17,355 bases of DNA. Origin: Paracoccaceae bacterium (GTDB taxonomy: Bacteria > Pseudomonadota > Alphaproteobacteria > Rhodobacterales > Rhodobacteraceae). The stretch is from positions 1 through 17,355 of the forward strand of contig SKKS01000204.1 in assembly GCA_007123625.1 (NCBI GenBank). Direction: 5' to 3'. How positions within the stretch are numbered: position 1 is the stretch's first letter; each line of letters begins with the position of its first letter. Below are positions 7,274-13,844 of the stretch, one piece after another. The position numbers and the translations under genes are program-made. The notes beneath the pieces were generated by a model that did no database searches, had not been told where the DNA came from, and saw only the letters and a program-made list of their open reading frames with translations.

Positions 7274-8382
7274 GCCAGCCCTGCCGCCTGCCGTTCCCCG
7301 GCATAGGACGCATAGGCAGCGGAGGTGAGAAAGGCATCCTGCCAGCCGTTGTCCAGCGCCTTGCGGATGAGCTGTTCAAACCCGTGGGTGCACAGTTCCG
7401 CCAGCGGCATCGCAGCAAAGGGCGCGCCGCGCGCGGCCCCCAGCGTGCGTACCTCGGCCATGACTTCGATGATCGCAGGCAGGCGGTCGGCATCGGCGCG
7501 GTTGATCAGCGCATAGACCAGCGCCGTCAGCCCATGCATCGAGGCCGGGTAGAGCGCCAGACGCTCGGCCCCGGTGGTGGCCAGCATCGCCTCAAGCTGC
7601 ACGGTGGCGGCGATGTCCTCGGCGACAAGCTGGAATTCGGCGGCCACGGCCTCGCCCAACACCCCCGCAATGGCGATGTTGCGCAGGCGCCGGTCCGTGA
7701 GCGCGCCCATGAGCGCCGAAACCCGCGCCCAGGATCGCGGGGTACAGGCAATCGCGTCGCCCCGGCGCAGGCCCTGCTCGATGGTGTCGAGCAGGTCAGG
7801 CCGGGTGCGGATGAAAGCGATCACCGCCGGGTCCAACCCTTGCGGCACCGCATAACCCGCCAGCCAGTCATCGGCCTGCGCCGTCAGGTTCAGATGGATC
7901 AGCCGGTCGCTCAGCGCCGTACCCATGTCATGAGCGATGGCGCCATCCTCGACCGTGTTCCCGGCGGCGACCACGAGGCAACTGTCCGGCAGCCGGTGCG
8001 GCCCCACGCGGCGTTCCTGCAGGAGGCCATAGACCGTGGGTTGCAACATGGGCGACGCGGCGGTGAGTTCATCCAGGAACAGCACCGACGGTTGCGCAGG
8101 GTCGTCGGGCAGGTCTTCGGGGCGGAACCAGACGGTGCGCCGACGCTCCATGTCGAAAAAGGGCAGGCCGCGCAGGTCCTGCGGCTCGATCGTGGTCAGG
8201 CGCAGGTCGAACAGCCGCGCGCCGATCTGTGCCGCCAGGGCCTGCACGATCTCGGTCTTGCCAATGCCGGGGCGGCCATGGAGCATCCAGCTTGCCGTCA
8301 GCCGCCCCGCTGCCTGCGCCTGCCAGCCAGCCTGCAGCATGGCCAGCGCCTGACCGGCGGGAATGGGTGGAGCGTTGATCAT
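7270..8382 (-). CDS. MoxR-type AAA+ ATPase
   Basis: The 370-residue protein is an AAA+ ATPase of the MoxR branch. It has Walker A GRPGIGKT (36-43), Walker B LFLDE (101-105), a sensor-1 Asn142 in VVAAGN and a likely arginine finger in LSDR (Arg160). A C-terminal helical domain completes it. I placed the start at the ATG at 8382 because GGAAG lies about 7 nt before it and MINAPPIPAGQALAM is a sensible N-terminus. A longer frame reaching 8493 adds a Cys- and Pro-containing leader with no family resemblance. It is the first gene of a two-gene operon with the VWA protein, into whose start its stop overlaps. By analogy with NorQ/NorD, CbbQ/CbbO and RavA/ViaA, it probably remodels or activates a partner enzyme. 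Confidence 0.9.
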   Translation of the reverse strand: MINAPPIPAGQALAMLQAGWQAQAAGRLTASWMLHGRPGIGKTEIVQALAAQIGARLFDLRLTTIEPQDLRGLPFFDMERRRTVWFRPEDLPDDPAQPSVLFLDELTAASPMLQPTVYGLLQERRVGPHRLPDSCLVVAAGNTVEDGAIAHDMGTALSDRLIHLNLTAQADDWLAGYAVPQGLDPAVIAFIRTRPDLLDTIEQGLRRGDAIACTPRSWARVSALMGALTDRRLRNIAIAGVLGEAVAAEFQLVAEDIAATVQLEAMLATTGAERLALYPASMHGLTALVYALINRADADRLPAIIEVMAEVRTLGAARGAPFAAMPLAELCTHGFEQLIRKALDNGWQDAFLTSAAYASYAGERQAAGLA

Positions 8383-9011
8383 GCGGTGCTTCCATCTGCA
8401 GGGACCTTGAACAGAGTGTAGGTCTTGGCCCCGCTGCGCAAAGGGGAACGGTTGTGTGCAAGGGTTGTATCGGGCCGCACCCTCGCATGTCATTGGTCAT
8501 GAGCGCACCGGCTGGTCCGGATGCCGGGGCCCCGTGTCGCCCGCGTCATGCGTGCGGGCCGTGGCCGAAGGCCTTGTGCAAGACGTGGTTGATCTTTCGT
8601 GACCCCGCGGCAATTTCCGGCCGCACGACATAGCTATGGTTTCAGTGATCGCCCGAAAGGTCGAAACGAACCTTGCAGAACACCAGGAGGCGCGGGGCAT
8701 GCGCTCGCGCGAAGCCTTCGTTGACACCAGCGCCGAGGCAGAGAGCGACCACCACGGTATCACCGACGAATGCAACGAGATGATTGCCGCCGACAGAAAC
8801 TGGGGCAGCGTGAAGGCGACGAAGAAGTCATTCCAGTCAAAGATTACGCAGAACATGCCTGCAACCAAGAGCCCTGGCAGCGAATCATGATCCATTGCGC
8901 GGGCGGGAGCGGTCCGGGCGATGACAAGGCTGCCAAAACGGCCATTCCCGTAACACCGAATTGGCAGACATGGCCGGTGTCGTGTCGTCAGAACGTCACT
9001 GGACGTAGCCT
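8383..9011. other. 629-nt stretch without a confidently assigned gene
   Basis: The region lies between the divergent MoxR and arsR-arsC starts. It must contain the MoxR promoter and upstream elements of the ars promoter. A plus-strand frame (8636-8890) and an overlapping minus-strand frame (8497-8895) are open. Neither encodes anything I recognise, and third-position bias is weaker than in nearby genes. The minus frame has a hydrophobic stretch (about residues 8-40 of 132) that could be a relic of a membrane protein or an antisense artefact. I see no tRNA, repeat array or insertion-sequence end. Confidence 0.5.
8699..8890 (+). CDS. Possible small protein, 63 residues, unrecognised
   Basis: This ATG is preceded by a full AGGAGG (8685-8690) at 8 nt, the strongest ribosome binding site in the intergenic stretch. 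The product begins MRSREAFVDTSAEAESDHHG, is hydrophilic and charged, contains one Cys, and has no membrane segment or known motif. The frame is also open upstream to 8636. Codon third positions are less G/C-biased than in neighbouring genes, and no promoter is evident, so this may be a chance ORF. Confidence 0.22.
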   Translation: MRSREAFVDTSAEAESDHHGITDECNEMIAADRNWGSVKATKKSFQSKITQNMPATKSPGSES

Positions 9012-9036
9012 TATAATTCCTTTATTCGGGAATTAT
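9012..9036 (+). promoter_or_regulatory. ars promoter -10 box and overlapping ArsR operator
   Basis: A consensus TATAAT (9012-9017) overlaps a perfect inverted repeat, ATAATTCC (9013-9020) and GGAATTAT (9029-9036), separated by 8 nt. The right arm runs into the ATG at 9035. A dimeric ArsR-type repressor bound here would block both RNA polymerase and translation start, which fits autoregulation of the arsR-arsC fusion and the genes behind it. The -35 region is weak by eye. Confidence 0.7.
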
Positions 9037-9874
9037 GGAAACAATGCGCGCCACCAACGCCTTCGCAACCCTTGGGCATCCCGGACGACTGGCCGTGTTT
9101 CGCCTGCTCATGCGCTTCGCCCCTCAGGGCGTGCGCCCGACCGAGATCGCGGCGGCGCTTGGCCTGAAACGGAACACCTTGTCGCATCATCTGGCCGATC
9201 TGACGGCTTCGAGGCTGGCCCGGGTGGAACGGCGCGGGCGCTCGCTCTACTACGCGGTGGACCTTGACACGACCGAAGGTCTTGTCGGTTTCCTTGCGCT
9301 TGATGTGGGTCGCGCCCGGCCTGATCTGCTGTCTTCGCTTCTTGCGGCGCACAAGGACCCGGCGCCACGCGCCGCCGGGTTCAACGTGCTTTTCGTCTGT
9401 GCGGGCAACTCTGCCCGCTCGGTTTTTGCCGAGGCGTTGCTTCGTGATCTAGGCAAGGGCCGGTTCAGGGCCTTTTCGGGTGGAACCCGACCGAATGACG
9501 CGGCGAACCCATTTGCGTTGGACGTCCTGCAACGCAATGGCCACGACACCAGCGGTTTGCAGTCGAAGCACATATCGGAATTCCAGCGGGACGGGGCTGA
9601 CATCATGGACTTCGTATTTACCGTCTGCGACGCTGCCGCGACCGAGGACTGCCCGCCCTGGCGCGGCCCGCCGGTGACCGGGCACTGGGGCCTGCCCGAC
9701 CCGGCCACGGCGACAGGCACCGACGCGGACAAGGCGCGGGCCTTCGCCCGGACCTATGGCGCGTTGCGGACCCGGATCATGAACTTCGTCGCATTGCCCT
9801 TCGACAGCCTGAGCCGGTTGTCCCTGCAATCCCGCGTCGATGCCATCGGCGCCGATGCCTCAGAACAAGGCTGA
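9035..9874 (+). CDS. ArsR-family repressor fused to arsenate reductase-type phosphatase domain
   Basis: The 279-residue fusion has an N-terminal ArsR winged helix (about 5-80; TEIAAALGLKRNTLSHHLADL as the DNA-binding helices, RRGRSLYYAVD as the wing). A low-molecular-weight phosphatase-like ArsC domain follows from about residue 116. The ArsC part keeps the CX5R loop (Cys122 to Arg128), the redox pair Cys198/Cys206 and the general acid Asp222 in HWGLPDPA. It therefore looks like a working thioredoxin-type arsenate reductase. The ArsR part contains no cysteine at all. Translation could start at the ATG at 9035, which lies inside the operator, or at the ATG at 9044. The next gene begins 5 nt after the stop, so the fusion leads the operon. 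Confidence 0.92.
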   Translation: METMRATNAFATLGHPGRLAVFRLLMRFAPQGVRPTEIAAALGLKRNTLSHHLADLTASRLARVERRGRSLYYAVDLDTTEGLVGFLALDVGRARPDLLSSLLAAHKDPAPRAAGFNVLFVCAGNSARSVFAEALLRDLGKGRFRAFSGGTRPNDAANPFALDVLQRNGHDTSGLQSKHISEFQRDGADIMDFVFTVCDAAATEDCPPWRGPPVTGHWGLPDPATATGTDADKARAFARTYGALRTRIMNFVALPFDSLSRLSLQSRVDAIGADASEQG

Positions 9875-9879
9875 CCCAC

Positions 9880-10887
9880 ATGACCCGCATCGCTTTGAAT
9901 GGCCTGGGCCGGATCGGAAAGCTCGTCTTGCGCGACCTGATCGACACCGGCGCAGGCGGCCAGATCATTCTGCTAAACGATCCTGTGGGCGACGCCGAAC
10001 AGTACGCCTTGTTGATGGAGTTCGATTCGGTCCACGGCCGCTGGCGCACCCCGGTCAGCCACCGGGACGAAATGCTGGTGCTGAAGGACCAGAGCATCCG
10101 CCTGACCCATGAAAAGAGCATCGAAGCGCTGCCGCTGGCCGAAATGGGCATCGATATGGTGATCGACTGTACCGGGGTCTTCAAGACCGCCGCCAAGGTC
10201 GCGCCCTACTTCGCGGCCGGGGTACAGAAAGTCGTGGTCAGCGCACCGGTCAAGGACGGCGGTGCGCTGAACCTGGTGTATGGTGTGAACCATCACCTTT
10301 ACGATGGCTCGCAAAAGCTTGTCACCGCCGCATCCTGCACGACGAATTGTCTGGCACCGGTGGTAAAGGTGATCCACGAAAACCTGGGCATCCGGCACGG
10401 GTCCATCACCACGATCCATGACGTCACCAACACCCAGACGATCGTGGACCGCCCCGCCAAGGACATGCGCCGCGCGCGCTCGGCCCTGATGAACCTGATC
10501 CCCACGACCACGGGCAGCGCCACCGCGATCACACTCATCTATCCCGAACTCAAGGGTCGCCTGAACGGCCATGCCGTGCGCGTGCCGCTGCTGAACGCTT
10601 CACTTACCGATTGTGTGTTCGAAGTGGAGCGCGCGACAACGGTTCAGGAGGTCAACGCCCTGTTCGCCTCCGCCGCGAATGGCCCGCTGAAAGGGATCCT
10701 CGGGTTCGAGACGCGACCACTGGTGTCGTGCGACTACACCAACGATGCGCGCTCGGCGGTGGTTGACGGGCCTTCGACGATGGTGATCAACGGCACCCAG
10801 GTCAAGGTCTACGCGTGGTATGACAACGAATGGAGCTATGCCTGTCGCCTTGCCGATATCACACGCATGATCGCGGGGGCGTTGTGA
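9880..10887 (+). CDS. gapdh: Glyceraldehyde-3-phosphate dehydrogenase of the arsenate-resistance (ArsJ) type
   Basis: The 335-residue enzyme has the NAD-binding NGLGRIGK motif (7-14), catalytic Cys153 in SCTTNC, catalytic His180 in TIHDVTNTQ and the C-terminal WYDNEWSYACR signature. Its place between an arsR-arsC fusion and arsJ marks it as the dedicated resistance GAPDH. It uses arsenate in place of phosphate to make 1-arseno-3-phosphoglycerate, which ArsJ exports. The product is unstable and falls apart outside the cell, so the pair acts as an arsenate exporter. The gene follows the fusion by 5 nt, and its stop overlaps the GTG start of arsJ. The main glycolytic or Calvin-cycle enzyme would be elsewhere in the genome. 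Confidence 0.93.
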   Translation: MTRIALNGLGRIGKLVLRDLIDTGAGGQIILLNDPVGDAEQYALLMEFDSVHGRWRTPVSHRDEMLVLKDQSIRLTHEKSIEALPLAEMGIDMVIDCTGVFKTAAKVAPYFAAGVQKVVVSAPVKDGGALNLVYGVNHHLYDGSQKLVTAASCTTNCLAPVVKVIHENLGIRHGSITTIHDVTNTQTIVDRPAKDMRRARSALMNLIPTTTGSATAITLIYPELKGRLNGHAVRVPLLNASLTDCVFEVERATTVQEVNALFASAANGPLKGILGFETRPLVSCDYTNDARSAVVDGPSTMVINGTQVKVYAWYDNEWSYACRLADITRMIAGAL

Positions 10888-12155
10888 AGGACGCGGACCC
10901 TTCGACCTTTCCGCCGCCAGATCCGCTGCGCGCCTATGCCGCCGTCACGGCAGCTTACTGGACCTTCATGCTTTCGGACGGCGCGCTGCGGATGCTGGTA
11001 CTCCTGCATTTCAATGCGCTGGGGTTCACGCCCGTGCAACTTGCCTGGCTGTTCCTGCTGTACGAGGTCGCAGGCATCGTCACTAACCTTGCCGCCGGGT
11101 GGCTTGCCGCACGCTTTGGACTGGCGGCGACGCTGTATGGTGGCCTGGCGCTCCAGATCGGGGCGCTGGTGGCGCTGGCGCAACTGGATCCGACATGGAG
11201 TATCGCGGCGTCGGTCGCGTTCGTCATGGCCGTTCAGGGTGTATCGGGCGTTGCCAAGGATCTGGCCAAGATGTCCTCGAAATCCGCCGTCAAGCTGCTG
11301 GCGCCCAAGGAAGACGGCGGGCTGTTCCGATGGGTTGCCGCACTGACCGGATCGAAGAACGCGGTCAAGGGTCTGGGCTTCTTCATCGGCGCGGCGCTGC
11401 TGGCGCTTGCGGGGTTCGATGCCGCGGTCTGGGGCATGGCGGCGGTGCTGACCGTGATCCTGATCGCGGTGGTCCTGTTCCTGCCCGCAGGGCTGCCGGG
11501 CCGCATGAAATCGGCCGAGGCCTGGGGCGGCTGGCGGTCCAGCGACGCGCGGGTCAACCGCCTGAGCCTTGCGCGGATGTTCCTGTTCGGCGCGCGGGAC
11601 GTCTGGTTCGTGGTCGGTATTCCGGTGTATTTTCAGGCCGTTCTGTCGGATGGCACGGCCGAGGGACGGCGCGAGGCGTTCTTCCTGATCGGCGGGTTTC
11701 TTGCGGTCTGGATCATCGCCTATGGCGCGGTGCAGGCCTTCGCGCCGCGCCTGCTGGGTGGCAGGTCCAAGCCCGAGGCGGAAACCACGCGCAAGGCGAT
11801 CTTCTGGGCGGGCATGCTGGTGCCGATCCCGTTTCTGCTGGCCGGGGCGGTGCTGGTGGCGGGGGAACCTTCGACATGGCTGACCGCGACGCTGGTAGTC
11901 GGGCTGCTGGTCTTCGGCTTTGTCTTTGCCATCAATTCGTCGGTGCATTCCTACCTGATTCTTGCTTTCGGGACGGCGGAGCGGATCACGCGGGATGTGG
12001 GCTTCTACTACATGGCCAACGCGGCAGGTCGGCTGATCGGCACGCTTCTGTCAGGTCTCAGCTACCAGATCGGCGGCCTGTCCCTCTGTCTGGCCACTGC
12101 CGGGGTCATGGCATTGGCCAGCTGGCTTGCTGCACGCCGACTTGGAACGCTCTGA
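10884..12155 (+). CDS. arsJ: ArsJ, major facilitator exporter of 1-arseno-3-phosphoglycerate
   Basis: The 423-residue inner-membrane protein has about twelve hydrophobic segments. It carries the ArsJ-like opening AYAAVTAAYWTFMLSDGALRMLVLLHF and the conserved GVSGVAKDLAKMSSKSAVK loop (in the first half), as well as the long central loop with SSDARVNRLSLARMFLFGARDVWFVVG. The start is the GTG at 10884, giving a GTGA overlap with the GAPDH stop. A longer frame from 10830 would run back into the GAPDH gene and has no family resemblance. Tight coupling to GAPDH fits the two-protein system in which GAPDH makes the arseno-sugar and ArsJ exports it. No clear terminator is seen in the 173 nt after the stop. 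Confidence 0.92.
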   Translation: MKDADPSTFPPPDPLRAYAAVTAAYWTFMLSDGALRMLVLLHFNALGFTPVQLAWLFLLYEVAGIVTNLAAGWLAARFGLAATLYGGLALQIGALVALAQLDPTWSIAASVAFVMAVQGVSGVAKDLAKMSSKSAVKLLAPKEDGGLFRWVAALTGSKNAVKGLGFFIGAALLALAGFDAAVWGMAAVLTVILIAVVLFLPAGLPGRMKSAEAWGGWRSSDARVNRLSLARMFLFGARDVWFVVGIPVYFQAVLSDGTAEGRREAFFLIGGFLAVWIIAYGAVQAFAPRLLGGRSKPEAETTRKAIFWAGMLVPIPFLLAGAVLVAGEPSTWLTATLVVGLLVFGFVFAINSSVHSYLILAFGTAERITRDVGFYYMANAAGRLIGTLLSGLSYQIGGLSLCLATAGVMALASWLAARRLGTL

Positions 12156-12328
12156 GCTGATGGCGTGCGGACGGCATATGGTTCCGCGACGGTATCGGTG
12201 CTTGTGTCGATCAGTGTGCCGCGCTGGTCGAGGCATGGCAAAGCCTTTGATCACAAAGCTCAGGACAGCATCTCGCTTCAAGCGTCTTGCGCGCATTCAG
12301 GGTGTCAGGCGCGGACCCGGAAGTTCCT

Positions 12329-13069
12329 TCAGCCGCGTGCAACAGGCAACCCTGACCCGTTCTGTTCCGCTACCGCATCCGGCCCATCGATCAGCCTGTC
12401 CGGCTTTGCCAGCGCCACCAGCCGCGCGCGGTGGGTGATGATCACGCGGGCGCCATCGATCTTGACGCCATCGGCTTCCAGCGTCCGCAAGGTGCGCGAC
12501 AGGTTTTCCGCCGTCATGCCGAGATAGGACGCAAGCAGCCGCTTCTCGACCGGCAGGACATAGGACGCGACGCCCCCCGCCAGTTGCGACTGGCGCAACA
12601 GATAGGACGCGATCCGCTCGCGCGAGTTGCGCAGCTTCAGGGACTTGGCATTGCGCACGACCGAACGGTAGCTTGATGCCAGCTCATTGATCACGGCGAC
12701 CGCGAATTCGGTATCTCGCCGGAACATTGCCCGCAGGTCCGAAGCGGGCACAAGCACGATGCGCGTGCGCTCCAGCGTGCGCGCGGACATCAGATAGGGC
12801 GCATCTCGAATGTTGGCGGCAAGGATGAAGGTAGACACCGGACGAACCACGGCCATGGTGCATTCGCGCCCGGACCACTGCGCAAAAAGCTCGACCGAGC
12901 CTTCGAGCACAATATGCAGGAAATCGGCAGGATCACCTTGGCGGATCAACTCGAGTCCCTGTGGAAAAGCCTGAGCGTAGGAGCTGATCATCAGAACCTC
13001 GAAATTCGCCTGCGCCATGTCGCGGAACAGGTGCAGGTGGCGAATCTCCAGAAGGTCTTCGATGCGCAT
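12329..13069 (-). CDS. narR: Crp/Fnr-family regulator, NarR-like
   Basis: The 246-residue protein has an N-terminal cyclic-nucleotide-binding-type beta barrel (about 10-125), a long dimer helix (about 125-160) and a C-terminal winged helix-turn-helix. The recognition helix reads AENLSRTLRTLE (187-198), keeping the E-x-x-S-R pattern (Glu188, Ser191, Arg192) that in FNR reads TTGA half-sites. Only one cysteine (Cys70) is present, so it cannot bind an FNR-type 4Fe-4S cluster. That absence, and the position next to narK and narG, matches NarR of Paracoccus, which activates narKGHJI in response to nitrate or nitrite. I chose the ATG at 13069. A TTG at 13114 lies inside a binding box and is unlikely. 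DnrD/NnrR-type regulators are the alternative. Confidence 0.8.
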   Translation of the reverse strand: MRIEDLLEIRHLHLFRDMAQANFEVLMISSYAQAFPQGLELIRQGDPADFLHIVLEGSVELFAQWSGRECTMAVVRPVSTFILAANIRDAPYLMSARTLERTRIVLVPASDLRAMFRRDTEFAVAVINELASSYRSVVRNAKSLKLRNSRERIASYLLRQSQLAGGVASYVLPVEKRLLASYLGMTAENLSRTLRTLEADGVKIDGARVIITHRARLVALAKPDRLIDGPDAVAEQNGSGLPVARG

Positions 13070-13100
13070 GGCTTGGGTCTGCAATCTCTGGCTACGGCTC

Positions 13101-13136
13101 TTGACAGTTATCAATCATTGGGTTGCCATTTATCAA
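13101..13136. promoter_or_regulatory. Two tandem FNR/NarR-type boxes
   Basis: TTGAC-N4-ATCAA (13101-13114) and TTGCC-N4-ATCAA (13123-13136) each keep one perfect ATCAA half-site; the other half differs from TTGAT at one position in the first box and two in the second. Their centres are 22 bp apart, two helical turns, so dimers would bind on the same face. They lie just upstream of the narR ATG at 13069 and about 190-220 nt upstream of usp, so autoregulation of narR is the simplest role. Confidence 0.6.
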
Positions 13137-13237
13137 CCCCACTCGGGGCGGATTTCGGCAGCTGTTGTGGAATCCTTTAATCGGACAAAAGACAATCACC
13201 AAATCAGGTGCGTTTGCGTCAGGTAGCGTGGCCGTTA

Positions 13238-13251
13238 TTGATCTTGATCAA
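13238..13251. promoter_or_regulatory. Perfect FNR-type box upstream of usp-narK1
   Basis: The sequence TTGAT-CTTG-ATCAA is a perfect match to the FNR consensus TTGATN4ATCAA. Its centre (13244.5) lies 79 nt before the usp ATG. With the usual class II spacing of 41.5 bp the transcript would start near 13286, leaving a leader of about 38 nt. A good -10 box is not visible there, as expected for an activator-dependent promoter. FNR (low oxygen), NarR (nitrate/nitrite) or both could bind. Confidence 0.8.
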
Positions 13252-13323
13252 GTTACTCTCCTTCTCGTTGTGACGGTCTGCTGCTGAAGGTCCCCCAAGG
13301 ACCCATGACGCAAGGAGGCGCCG

Positions 13324-13797
13324 ATGCATGTGATGTTGGCCTATGACAATTCCCGCAACGCACGGATCGCGCTGGACGCGGTGCGTGACCTGCTGGCCGC
13401 GATGCGGCCCAAGATCACGCTGATCTCGGTTGTCGAGGATGTCGGCAGCGCGACCGCTGGTGCGGATGAGCTGTTTTCTGCGCAATATGCGGACCAGAAG
13501 GCCGGGACGGAAGCCGCTGCGGCGCAACTGGCAGATGATGGCTTCGAGGCTTCGGTGCTGATCGCCGAAGGGGATGCGCGCAAGATGATCCTGCGCGCGG
13601 TGGAAGAGCGCAAGCCAGACCTGCTGGTCATGGCCCGTCACAGCCACAAGCCCGACCCCGGCCCGCTGAATTTCATCACCCGCAAGCTGGATGCCCTAGT
13701 CGAGGAATTCGATCACATGACCTTCGGCTCGACCAGCGCGTTTCTGGCACGTCGGGCGCCCTGCCCGCTGCTGATCATTCCTACGCACGCCGACTGA
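13324..13797 (+). CDS. Universal stress protein (UspA) family protein
   Basis: The 157-residue soluble protein has the Usp fold pattern: an N-terminal strand MHVMLAYDNSRNAR with the conserved Asp8, a LISVVED strand, the DLLVMARHS strand (99-107) and the closing GSTSAFLARRAPCPLLIIP (135-153). The usual short ATP-binding G-x2-G-x9-G-S/T loop is interrupted by about 27 extra residues (108-134), so nucleotide binding may be changed or lost. AGGAGG (13313-13318) lies 5 nt before the ATG. It is the first gene after the perfect FNR box and sits 47 nt ahead of narK1, so it should be induced with the nitrate genes. Its job there is not known; a role in redox or energy-stress adaptation during the anaerobic switch is inference. 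Confidence 0.9.
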   Translation: MHVMLAYDNSRNARIALDAVRDLLAAMRPKITLISVVEDVGSATAGADELFSAQYADQKAGTEAAAAQLADDGFEASVLIAEGDARKMILRAVEERKPDLLVMARHSHKPDPGPLNFITRKLDALVEEFDHMTFGSTSAFLARRAPCPLLIIPTHAD

Positions 13798-13844
13798 CCA
13801 AAGCCACCAGCGCGCGAACCCACCACAAGTTTTCGAGGTCTGAC

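Noticed and set aside
6241..8421. Plus-strand open frame of 726 codons
   Set aside because: It is antisense to the MoxR and VWA genes, whose Walker and MIDAS motifs prove the other strand; its product is Arg/Ala/Gly/Pro-rich.
8497..8895. Minus-strand frame of 132 codons with a hydrophobic N-terminal stretch (DWNDFFVAFTLPQF)
   Set aside because: It vaguely recalls transporter permease segments, but the second half becomes Arg/Thr-rich nonsense and no family match could be defended. Kept only as a remark on the intergenic region.
10836..11948. Minus-strand open frame of 370 codons
   Set aside because: It is antisense to arsJ, and its Arg/Gln/His-rich product has no hydrophobic or catalytic pattern.
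12156..12328. Short open frames between arsJ and narR
   Set aside because: They run through the 3' end of narR on the opposite strand, lack ribosome binding sites and encode no recognisable motif.
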